This document shows positions 1-7,629 of a DNA stretch of 64,000 nt, one piece after another. Both the position numbers and the translations under genes were made by a program. The notes under the pieces were generated by a model. The model made no database searches, was not told where the DNA came from, and was given only the letters and a program-made list of their open reading frames with translations. Each line of letters starts with the position of its first letter. The first letter of the stretch is position 1. This DNA is from Pseudomonadota bacterium (GTDB lineage: Bacteria > Pseudomonadota > Gammaproteobacteria > Ga0077536), in the NCBI GenBank assembly GCA_018668255.1, contig JABISZ010000035.1, positions 1-64,000 of the forward strand, given 5' to 3'.

Positions 1-47
1 AATGCATTTGACGCACAAGTTGAAATACAGAAGATCGGTTAGCCTAT

Positions 48-53
48 TATAAT
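48..53 (+). promoter_or_regulatory. Candidate -10 box (TATAAT) ahead of the first gene
   Basis: A perfect TATAAT hexamer lies about 45 bp upstream of the ATG at 99, in AT-rich DNA. No convincing -35 box sits 16-18 bp upstream, so the assignment rests on the -10 and its position only. The rest of bases 1-98 holds no gene that I can see. Confidence 0.3.
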
Positions 54-98
54 TGATTGTGAAGCAGACACTAAAACACGCTCAGGAAGAGAAAAAAA

Positions 99-1145
99 AT
101 GACCGAAAAAAATGAATACTATAGCGAAGAAAAACACGGACTCCATGAATACTTTGAGCTAGGAGATTTTTCTCTGGTATCAGATGAGGTGTTGTTAGGA
201 GCGCGAATAGCATACAAAACTGCTGGGGTTTTAAACGAAGCTAAAGACAACGCCGTTCTTTTCCCTCACATGTGGTCGGGCACGTCAGCTTCAATGGAGT
301 CGTTTGTAGGATCAGATCGTCCTCTAGATCCCTCCAAGTATTTCATTATCTTTCCTGGACAATTTGCCAACGGATTCTCCACCTCGCCTAGTAATGCGGC
401 AACTCCGCAAAGTGGCGGTAATTTTCCTAATATCATGATCGGTGACGACGTGATAGCGCAGCATCGATTAGTAACCGAAAAATTCGGGATCTCTCAACTC
501 CAGTTGGTCACCGGCTGGTCAATGGGTGCTGAGCAAACTTATGAATGGGCAGTTCGTTATCCCGATATGGTGAAACGAGCAGTGCCTATCGCCGGTACAG
601 CTAAAACCACACCACACAATTACATCTTCGTTCGGTCACACGAGAATGCCATAAAGTCCGACCCCGCATGGGCAGGAGGGCTTTACAGTAAATCCTCCGA
701 CGTCCATGTCGGCCTGCAGCGACATGCCGAAACTTGGTCGGTAATGGGTCTATGTTCTGATTTCTACAAACAAGAGATTTGGCGAGAGATTGGTTTTGAC
801 TCTCTTGAGGGGTTTTTAACCGGTTTTTGGGGCGCTTACTTCGCACCAATGGACCCTAATAATCTTATTTGGATGGGTTGGAAGTGGCGTCATGGAGATG
901 TGAGCCTCAACACCGAAAATGATTTAGACGTCGCACTATCTAGCATTAAAGCTAAAGTAACAGCCGTCGCATTTTCCAACGACATGTTTTTCCCACCAAC
1001 GGATATTGCAGCTGAGGTAAATAAAATCCCTAACGCTCAATATGAAGAAATTGAATCTTTATGGGCGCATTTTGCAATGTTTTGTATGAACGATAGAGAC
1101 AAAAATGCCATCGATGACGTGTATAGAAGAGTGCTGGCTAGTTAA
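99..1145 (+). CDS. Alpha/beta-fold hydrolase, homoserine O-acetyltransferase (MetX)-like
   Basis: A 348-residue alpha/beta-hydrolase related to the MetX acyltransferase family. The nucleophile elbow reads GWSMG around residue 142, followed by an EWAVRYP helix as in MetX. A late NDMFFPP segment and a WAHFAMF segment are the likely Asp and His of the triad. MetX proper has GGSxGG at the elbow, so this is a divergent member whose acyl donor and acceptor cannot be assigned. No signal peptide is seen, so it should be cytoplasmic. The ATG at 99 follows a GGAAGAG ribosome site. It is the only plus-strand gene in the first 10 kb and converges on the AlkB-like gene. True homoserine acetyltransferase activity is possible but not favoured. 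Confidence 0.8.
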   Translation: MTEKNEYYSEEKHGLHEYFELGDFSLVSDEVLLGARIAYKTAGVLNEAKDNAVLFPHMWSGTSASMESFVGSDRPLDPSKYFIIFPGQFANGFSTSPSNAATPQSGGNFPNIMIGDDVIAQHRLVTEKFGISQLQLVTGWSMGAEQTYEWAVRYPDMVKRAVPIAGTAKTTPHNYIFVRSHENAIKSDPAWAGGLYSKSSDVHVGLQRHAETWSVMGLCSDFYKQEIWREIGFDSLEGFLTGFWGAYFAPMDPNNLIWMGWKWRHGDVSLNTENDLDVALSSIKAKVTAVAFSNDMFFPPTDIAAEVNKIPNAQYEEIESLWAHFAMFCMNDRDKNAIDDVYRRVLAS

Positions 1146-1204
1146 CCGGAGTAGGGCGCTACACTCGATTTTGACTACACGGAAGTAAATAACCTAAGCT
1201 TATA

Positions 1205-2380
1205 CTAGGTCATTAATTGCTCTATTCCTGACTCTCGATTGTGCTCGCTGATTATTTCAAATTCAGCTTGGGTCGCCCATTTCTCGTCCCAGTCGCGCAG
1301 CATAGGAATCATTTCTTTCCAAAACCAAAATGGGATCCAAGAAATCAATGTCATAGTGATATAGCCGTATGGGCTCTCAGGCATTGGTTTCCATTGGAAT
1401 TTGTAATGAGGTAAATGAGCACTTTCATGGTGCGTACCATGCCGACCAAGATTGAAAGTGAAATAGTTGCCGACAGGATTACAGCTGGAGAAGGTGTTAC
1501 GAGACGTTATAGGCTCTCCGTCCAGTCTGATTAGCCCATAATGGGAAAAGAAGTTCAGACCCTCTAGAATGTATTTAGATACTAGAGCAGATATAAACCA
1601 AATACCAAATCCTATCCATCCGCTAGCTAGAAATACGAGAGAGATTACTAAGCCACCCCTTAGCCAGGCGTGAATCACCCTGTTATGGATAGATAAAGAA
1701 TTTTTCCCAGCCGCTTCCAATCGTGTTTTTTCTATACCAAAACCATTTCGCCATTGTTCCAGCTGTCCGTCAGTTAGAAATGTATAGAACCCTGTGCCAC
1801 GCTTTGGAGATACCGGATCCCGCCCAACGAGACCTAGGTTTTTGTGGTGCCCATATACGTGCTCAGTCGCGAAATTGGTGCCAAACGAAAGAGCAAAATC
1901 CCATCGCCCAAGCCACAAATCAAAGGGGCTATTTACTCTGTGAGTAAGTTCATGGCACGATCCGGTTCCACTCACGCCCAATAAAGCGCCCAACGAAATT
2001 CCAATACCAATTAGCGATATTAGCCCGTTTGCATCCTTAGCAACCAACACATTATGTTCTAGGCCGATAGCACTAAGGTAACTGTTGACGAATGCTCCAT
2101 ACCCTAACAAATCAACAGAGCTCACAGCCCATAAAGCGACAAACAATACGAAAAAATGGCATGCTACGACGGAGTAAATTATTAGATCGTGGATAATTGG
2201 AAACCGATATTCCGGATTAGTTTCGTCCCGCCAATTCTTTGTGACTATTTCTCCTCCGACTCCGAAGATAAACAAGAATGCGACTCCGGTCCATGTCCAA
2301 GGTCCACCAGCAAGAAGTCCTGTTACTAAAAAAGAACTCCATATCCAATGTATATAACCAAATCTTAGATATTTCCACAT
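1205..2380 (-). CDS. AlkB-like integral-membrane non-haem diiron monooxygenase
   Basis: A 391-residue multi-pass membrane protein of the fatty-acid desaturase/AlkB superfamily. It carries the expected histidine boxes: HELTH at 143-147, EHVYGHH with His174, 178 and 179, and the RHGTHH box with His314, 317 and 318. His280 lies in a FFSHYG motif equivalent to the NYIEHYG signature of AlkB. Family members hydroxylate alkanes or methyl groups, or epoxidise alkenes, using O2 and electrons usually delivered by rubredoxin. No rubredoxin or rubredoxin reductase gene is nearby. It lies 250 bp downstream of the SDR on the same strand, with a StyC-like isomerase beyond, which hints at epoxide or alcohol formation. 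The boxes diverge from true alkane hydroxylases, so the substrate is unknown. Confidence 0.85.
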   Translation of the reverse strand: MWKYLRFGYIHWIWSSFLVTGLLAGGPWTWTGVAFLFIFGVGGEIVTKNWRDETNPEYRFPIIHDLIIYSVVACHFFVLFVALWAVSSVDLLGYGAFVNSYLSAIGLEHNVLVAKDANGLISLIGIGISLGALLGVSGTGSCHELTHRVNSPFDLWLGRWDFALSFGTNFATEHVYGHHKNLGLVGRDPVSPKRGTGFYTFLTDGQLEQWRNGFGIEKTRLEAAGKNSLSIHNRVIHAWLRGGLVISLVFLASGWIGFGIWFISALVSKYILEGLNFFSHYGLIRLDGEPITSRNTFSSCNPVGNYFTFNLGRHGTHHESAHLPHYKFQWKPMPESPYGYITMTLISWIPFWFWKEMIPMLRDWDEKWATQAEFEIISEHNRESGIEQLMT

Positions 2381-2517
2381 TTCTTACCGTTTCCCTAAAA
2401 ACAGAGCTGAGGATTCATAGTAAATGCTAGTAAGACCGCATGCAAATTTGGGCAGAGGCCACTTAGTAGGCAGAGAAATGGTAACAAGGTGCGATACCTA
2501 CCTCATCATTTACTTCG

Positions 2518-2533
2518 CATAATGTATATTATG
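2518..2533. promoter_or_regulatory. Inverted repeat in the alkB-like upstream region
   Basis: CATAAT and ATTATG form perfect 6-bp arms around GTAT. It lies in the 252-bp gap between the SDR stop and the AlkB-like start, about 140 bp upstream of that start. The gap holds no gene I can see. Such a site could bind a regulator, but a short AT-rich palindrome can arise by chance. Confidence 0.25.
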
Positions 2534-2632
2534 TTAAATTTAGGAGCCGAACACTTCAACACTGAGAACCAGATAGCAAGGTTATACATCGCATAGTTTG
2601 AAATTGTCAGAAGTTATCGTTTTGTAGAGGGC

Positions 2633-3397
2633 TTACTCACCATCGCCATCCCAGCCTCCATCCACTCTTAAAGTAGCGCCAGTCGTGTAACTAGATGCCT
2701 TACTTGCAAAGTACAGGGCTGCACCAATTATCTCTTCTGGCTGTCCACCACGTCTAATTGCCGCTCGTTCTGCACGTTGCTCAAAAGAAGGCATATCCCA
2801 AGCCTTGGAAATATCTGTTAGAAACGGACCTGCAATAATACAGTTGACTCGGACAGCATCACCGTATGCATGGGCATAGGCTCCTGTCAAAGCATTTAAC
2901 CCAGCTTTAGCAGCTCCATATGGTTGCGAACTAGGTGAAGGTGCTTCAGAGGCCGTAGAAGAAATATTAATAATAGAGCCTCCACCAGATGATTTCATTC
3001 TGGAGCCCACCAAGGCCATAAGTCTGAAGGGTGCTTTTAAATTAATTGCAATAACTTTGTCGAATAACTCTTCGGACACTTGTTCCAACGATGGGTATAA
3101 AGGAGACATCCCCGCGTTGTTTACAAGGATGTCTATTTTTCCTAATGCACTTTCAACTTGGTTAACCATCGGTTCAAGTTGATTCCAATTTCCCACATGG
3201 CACGCAAAGGGGAAAGCCTTTGTTCCAATGTCTCTGATTTCGGTAGCTACAGATTCGCAAGACTCAAGCTTTCTACTGACAATGGCTATATTGGCACCTT
3301 CTTTCGCAAATGCTAGCGCCATAGCGCGACCCAGTCCCCTACTCCCGCCTGTGATTAAGACAGTTTTACCTGCTAATTGTTTGCTAGTCTCAGTCAT
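2633..3397 (-). CDS. Short-chain dehydrogenase/reductase (SDR)
   Basis: A classical 254-residue SDR. It has the Rossmann cofactor motif TGGSRGLG near residue 16, the NNAG motif, and a catalytic Ser-Tyr-Lys set (ISSTAS, then the YGAAK motif). The end of the fold (VDGG) is intact. SDRs of this type oxidise or reduce alcohols, ketones or 3-oxoacyl compounds with NAD(P). Its start overlaps the end of the StyC-like gene by 8 bp, so the two are translationally coupled. In context it may process an alcohol or aldehyde made by the neighbouring oxygenase/isomerase pair. The substrate cannot be read from the sequence. Confidence 0.88.
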   Translation of the reverse strand: MTETSKQLAGKTVLITGGSRGLGRAMALAFAKEGANIAIVSRKLESCESVATEIRDIGTKAFPFACHVGNWNQLEPMVNQVESALGKIDILVNNAGMSPLYPSLEQVSEELFDKVIAINLKAPFRLMALVGSRMKSSGGGSIINISSTASEAPSPSSQPYGAAKAGLNALTGAYAHAYGDAVRVNCIIAGPFLTDISKAWDMPSFEQRAERAAIRRGGQPEEIIGAALYFASKASSYTTGATLRVDGGWDGDGE

Positions 3398-3869
3398 TTT
3401 TTGGTCGTCCTAATAAAGAATTTATACCGATCGCTAATAAGACTACCACTACTAAGACGCTCGGGAGTCCTGGCAAAAATCCCAATACACTTAGAAAGCT
3501 GCTTTCTCCGAGTGGATTGTCTCCCAGTGTCAGTGCGCGGTTGGCAACGGCGTTGCCTATCCAATAAAAGAGTGTGAATGACCACGCCGCATAACTGAAG
3601 CCGTAAACCATAAACTTATTTTTCAGCTCTGATAATTCCAACATGGGTAATGATAGAGCCACAACCATCACTAGCAGTCCATTAAGGATCCCACCAGTAT
3701 GCGCCCTGACCCAACCTTCAGTTGTGCCGTAACTCGGTAACTCTATAATCTGTCCAGGCCAGACTTCTAGCCCTCCCACAAGGTGAAAGAGCAACATGAA
3801 ACCGGCAAACATAGCTATAAGGACCACAAGCATGCCATTAATCATCATAATCCGTTGTAATTCTTTCAT
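3390..3869 (-). CDS. Styrene-oxide isomerase (StyC)-like membrane protein
   Basis: A 159-residue protein with four predicted membrane helices. It aligns end to end with the styrene-oxide isomerases as I recall them. The shared block HLVGG.E..PG.IIE, then EGW.RAH.G..LNG, is near-identical, and NR.LT.G recurs later. His57, Asn63 and Tyr102 fall where StyC has His58, Asn64 and Tyr103, the haem ligand and active-site residues reported for that enzyme. StyC converts epoxides to aldehydes by Meinwald rearrangement. The usual StyAB flavin epoxidase is absent; an AlkB-like oxygenase and an SDR lie downstream instead. Substrate preference (aryl or alkyl epoxide) is open, and a related membrane protein without isomerase activity remains possible. 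Confidence 0.72.
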   Translation of the reverse strand: MKELQRIMMINGMLVVLIAMFAGFMLLFHLVGGLEVWPGQIIELPSYGTTEGWVRAHTGGILNGLLVMVVALSLPMLELSELKNKFMVYGFSYAAWSFTLFYWIGNAVANRALTLGDNPLGESSFLSVLGFLPGLPSVLVVVVLLAIGINSLLGRPKND

Positions 3870-3946
3870 ATTAATAAAGCTCCATCAGTAAGAGATTAGC
3901 AGATGCCCTTGAGAGCATCTAACTCCGTTTTTAACGTATTTATTGC

Positions 3947-4801
3947 CTAGAAAGGGATCGGCATAACCGGATCTGAAGTGTCTACTAAGGGCTGCTTGAG
4001 GGGGTCGCTAGCTGGATAGGCTTTGATCCACTGGCTAAACCACTCAGGCTCTTTCGAGTTCCGCGGGTCATGCCACGGTAGAAGAGCATTCAGAAAATAA
4101 GGACCTATATTCCAAATAATCAACCCTATTAAACTGGCAATACCGATCTGCCCTTTCAAAGTCCAAAGTAATTTGTCTTTTTTCATGGCGGCGAGCATTC
4201 CTGCAAAAGAGTATCCTAAAACATGGAAGCTACCGTGGAACACTCCTAAAGCTCTAGTCAAATATGACCCTGAGCACGCCATATAGACGTCAAACGCTAC
4301 GGTTTTATGCTCTGCCTCCTCTATCATGTGCATTAACCAAAAAGAAGAGATATAGGGGCAAGCATTTTTAAATAATTTAGTTCTCTTTCCCAGAAGCCAC
4401 TTCGTGAAGCCCTGCGTCATAGTTTCAAATCCAGCACTGTAAGCGAGTTTCACCGGCAAAGATCTTCCGGATAGTTCTTGATAGGCAAAGCGAATTTTCT
4501 CTTCAATTTCTTTGAATTCGGGGTAACCATTTTTATTGAGTAAAACATTTAAACGCTTATGACATTCGTGGTGTCGATACTCTTGGCCATTGAATTGCTT
4601 AATATCGTGTAAAAGCTCGGGGTCTCGTATCTGTTTCCGAGCTTCGTCATTCGTTCGGCACAAATATGGCTCCAGATAAGGCATAGTCAGAGATACGCCG
4701 TTGAAAAAATGGGCGAAGACAGGATTATTTGAGTTCCACTTAGGATTTAGATCGTCGGGAAAATCGAAGCTGAATGCCCGAAGTACAATATTATTTTTCA
4801 C
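3947..4801 (-). CDS. PF10118-type putative metal-dependent hydrolase
   Basis: About 284 residues, resembling the PF10118 family: an FFNGVSLTMPYLEPY segment near the start, a QEYRHHECH helix, and an EEAEHKTVAFDVY helix rich in Glu and His. This fits a helical diiron or metal-binding fold of ferritin type, though the family's chemistry is not established to my knowledge. Two hydrophobic segments occur in the C-terminal half. An upstream GTG at 4843 would add 14 residues. I prefer the GTG at 4801 because GGGGAG lies six bases before it and the family homology begins there. It sits between korB and the StyC-like gene on the same strand. Confidence 0.7.
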   Translation of the reverse strand: MKNNIVLRAFSFDFPDDLNPKWNSNNPVFAHFFNGVSLTMPYLEPYLCRTNDEARKQIRDPELLHDIKQFNGQEYRHHECHKRLNVLLNKNGYPEFKEIEEKIRFAYQELSGRSLPVKLAYSAGFETMTQGFTKWLLGKRTKLFKNACPYISSFWLMHMIEEAEHKTVAFDVYMACSGSYLTRALGVFHGSFHVLGYSFAGMLAAMKKDKLLWTLKGQIGIASLIGLIIWNIGPYFLNALLPWHDPRNSKEPEWFSQWIKAYPASDPLKQPLVDTSDPVMPIPF

Positions 4802-4981
4802 GTCGATCTCCCCAAACCGATTTCTGTGGTAGGTAAGGATCACTCTAACTACCCACAGTTCTATTAAAAAATCTTAAAGATATTTTCTCAAAAAAATTTT
4901 CACAGGTGCACTAAAGCTTTCAGGCACAGGGGGAAGATTACACTAGTTGTATTATCCGTGCTAGGCTCTCCCTCTAATGTT

Positions 4982-5845
4982 CTATCTTATAAACGACTGC
5001 AGCGCATCGTTACAAATCCCAGAGAGGTCAGGACGTCCTATGTCTTGCAAGGCTGGTGGAGGAAAGTCTTTGTTCAAGGCCACTGATTCCAGCGCATGCC
5101 TTTCCCCTTTAAATATAAGACCTAAAGGTAATCTCTTGTCTTCACGTAACTCTTGCATTCGTGTGAATGCGGCAGCCCGGTTTGTAGGGTCATACCCTTC
5201 CTCTGCATCCACGTCGTAGACACTAGTCCTCCAATCTCTGTAGGTATCGTTGTACGTTACGCAGGGAGACAACACTTCTAGGTATGACATACCTCTACCT
5301 TCAGCGGTGTGCTTAAGCGCGGCTAAAGTTAGTTCAAGTAGTTGAGCAGGCTGTCCGCTATAAGCTCTGGCAAGAAAAGTGGAACCGGGAATACTTAATC
5401 CCAACATAATCGGGTCAAGATCTTCCTCCAGATTATCTTGGTAGCCAGTGGGTGCTGTTGGAGAGGCTTGTCCTTTGGTCAAACCATAAGTGCCGTTGTT
5501 CATGACTATATAGGTCACTCCGGGATTACGTTTGAAAGCATGCACTAAGTGCCCACCTCCGATAGCGTAACCATCCCCGTCACCACCAACGCCAACGACA
5601 GTCAGTTCAGGATTAGCCAACTTCGAACCCGTTACAGTCGGCAAGACTCGTCCATGCAAAGTATGGTAGCCGTAACAAGAAAGATTGTTCTGTAAAGATC
5701 CTGAACAGCCAATCCCAGCGACAACCATTCTTTCATGGGGAGGAATTTTTAGTTCTTCTAATGCGCTGACCAGTGCCTGCAGGACACCGAAATCTCCGCA
5801 GCCTGCACACCAGATAGGTCGTGAGGGAGTAAATGTTTTTGTCAT
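4982..5845 (-). CDS. korB: 2-oxoacid:ferredoxin oxidoreductase, beta subunit (KorB-like)
   Basis: A 287-residue thiamine-diphosphate-binding beta subunit. It starts with a WCAGCGDFG motif (Cys13, Cys16) and an AGIGCSG segment. The ThDP/Mg signature GDGDGYAIGGGH is followed by NNGTYGLTKGQ, a sequence typical of 2-oxoglutarate-type enzymes. It would decarboxylate a 2-oxoacid to its acyl-CoA and pass two electrons through the iron-sulfur cluster to ferredoxin. Its start overlaps korA by 4 bp. The 2-oxoglutarate assignment is by motif resemblance; pyruvate or aryl-pyruvate use is not excluded. Confidence 0.87.
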   Translation of the reverse strand: MTKTFTPSRPIWCAGCGDFGVLQALVSALEELKIPPHERMVVAGIGCSGSLQNNLSCYGYHTLHGRVLPTVTGSKLANPELTVVGVGGDGDGYAIGGGHLVHAFKRNPGVTYIVMNNGTYGLTKGQASPTAPTGYQDNLEEDLDPIMLGLSIPGSTFLARAYSGQPAQLLELTLAALKHTAEGRGMSYLEVLSPCVTYNDTYRDWRTSVYDVDAEEGYDPTNRAAAFTRMQELREDKRLPLGLIFKGERHALESVALNKDFPPPALQDIGRPDLSGICNDALQSFIR

Positions 5846-7629
5846 GCGACTTCATCCTCTTTGAGATTCAGCTTACTAATAACGCTATTCACTAAGTCCT
5901 GCGCTTGCATTGGAATACCATCATAACGAAGTATATTATTGATGTTTTCTTCTTCACCGCCATGCGCAATGATTAACTTAGCTAGTTGAGCGGTAGCATT
6001 ATATTCAACAATGAAGATATTAGGGCAGCGCTTTGTGAACGCTGGCGTATCATCTAACATCGGCCATAACGTTCTTACTTGGTGATATTGCGCAAAAATA
6101 CCCTTCTCGCCCAGTAGATCTATTGCTTCAAGAATCACGCCATAACACATCCCAACACCAATAAACCCAATATCAGCAGTCTCCACTCCATGGTTTATAG
6201 CTAAGGGTAGCTCAGGTTTCATAGACACCATCTTATGCTGTCGCTTGGCAACCATCTTGTTCCTATTTAGGGGGTCTGTTGATACTAGGCCAAACTCATC
6301 ATGCTCGTTTCCAGTAACCAACCCCATACCACCAGGTGTGCCTGGCGGTGCAAAGTCGGAGGCACCACTATCTGTATGCAAATAGCGTTTGTATACTTCT
6401 AGCTTAGAAACTTGCTCTGCATCTAACCGTCCGCCTCGGTCTATAACTACGGATGTGAGATCTATCGGATCAACCGTTGCAGTGTTTTGAGACAAGCCTT
6501 GATCCAAGCACATAAAGACTGGAACTTGATATTTTTCAGCTATGTTGCATGCCGTCACAGTTAAGTGAAAGCATTCTTCAGGATTCCCTGGAGCCAACAC
6601 GACTCTTGGAAAATCCCCAGCACCACCGTAACAAAGTAAATTAATATCGCTTTGCTCGGGCTTAGTTGGCATCCCGGTACTTGGCCCGCTTCGTTGAGCA
6701 TCAACAATAACCATCGGTATTTCTGCCATACCCAGTTGACCAATGCCTTCTTGCATTAAAGCTATGCCCGGTCCACAGGTCGCAGTCATGGTCCTAGTGC
6801 CGGTAATTGCGGCACCGATAGACATGTTTATCGCAGACAGCTCGTCTTCAGCCTGCTTTACGACACCCCCAAACTTAGGAAGCCATTTGACTAACCATTC
6901 CATCACATCAGTTGAGGGAGTAATAGGGTAACCAGCAAAAAATCTTCCGCCAGCGACTGCAAACCCAAAAGCAACGGCCTCATTTCCAGTGATTAACATA
7001 TGGGCCTTCGAGTCTGTTGCAACTATTTCGAACAATCCTTCACCTATCGTCAAGCCTGCGTCGTCAGCAAGTGTGCACCCAACGTTCAACGCATCCAAAT
7101 TATACTTGAGCGCTTGTGCACCCCTTCTTCCAAAACGTTTCTCAAAAGCGATCTTCATTTGACCGTCATCAAGGCCTATCAATCTCCCTATCACCGCAAA
7201 CGAAATACTATTTTTATAAATATCTCTTCTAAAATTTTTAACAGCATATCTACTCAGTGGGACACCAATCAGCCGCACCCCTTCGGGTAATTTAGATTCA
7301 GCCGTCAAATCTCCATTTGAGCTATCGTAAATAACAATACTTTTCGCATTTAATCGGAAGGCATATTTTGGTATCGCCGCCTGATCAAAGGCCACCATTA
7401 AATCGATATGACTACTAATACACAGTCGCTCCCCGTTGTAGGCACGCAAAGTAGCAGCAGTGATTCCACCTTTGATTCGTGAGAGGACGTCTCTTTCAGT
7501 GTAAACTCTCAAACCTGACGTGCGAAGTACGTCCGCAAGAATATTAACCACTGTCAGCGATCCATCTCCACCCTGTCCAGCTACAATTACATTGAGGTCT
7601 TCTAACCGAGGCTTCGAACTATTGTTCAT
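5842..7629 (-). CDS. korA: 2-oxoacid:ferredoxin oxidoreductase, fused gamma-alpha subunit (KorA-like)
   Basis: A 595-residue fusion. Residues 1 to about 190 form the gamma (CoA-binding) domain, opening with AGQGGDGS. The alpha domain follows, with GYPITPS near residue 238 and RSGPSTGMPTKPEQSD, both diagnostic of the OFOR alpha subunit. With KorB this makes a complete two-subunit oxidoreductase lacking a delta ferredoxin domain. The FrhB-like protein encoded immediately upstream, overlapping by 4 bp, has two 4Fe-4S motifs and could take over that electron-transfer role. Such enzymes are best known from anaerobes, but oxygen-tolerant Kor types occur in aerobes. Confidence 0.88.
   Translation of the reverse strand: MNNSSKPRLEDLNVIVAGQGGDGSLTVVNILADVLRTSGLRVYTERDVLSRIKGGITAATLRAYNGERLCISSHIDLMVAFDQAAIPKYAFRLNAKSIVIYDSSNGDLTAESKLPEGVRLIGVPLSRYAVKNFRRDIYKNSISFAVIGRLIGLDDGQMKIAFEKRFGRRGAQALKYNLDALNVGCTLADDAGLTIGEGLFEIVATDSKAHMLITGNEAVAFGFAVAGGRFFAGYPITPSTDVMEWLVKWLPKFGGVVKQAEDELSAINMSIGAAITGTRTMTATCGPGIALMQEGIGQLGMAEIPMVIVDAQRSGPSTGMPTKPEQSDINLLCYGGAGDFPRVVLAPGNPEECFHLTVTACNIAEKYQVPVFMCLDQGLSQNTATVDPIDLTSVVIDRGGRLDAEQVSKLEVYKRYLHTDSGASDFAPPGTPGGMGLVTGNEHDEFGLVSTDPLNRNKMVAKRQHKMVSMKPELPLAINHGVETADIGFIGVGMCYGVILEAIDLLGEKGIFAQYHQVRTLWPMLDDTPAFTKRCPNIFIVEYNATAQLAKLIIAHGGEEENINNILRYDGIPMQAQDLVNSVISKLNLKEDEVA

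Noticed and set aside
601-849. Minus-strand ORF inside the MetX-like gene
   Set aside because: Shadow of a well-supported gene on the other strand, no homology; the same applies to many similar ORFs in the window.
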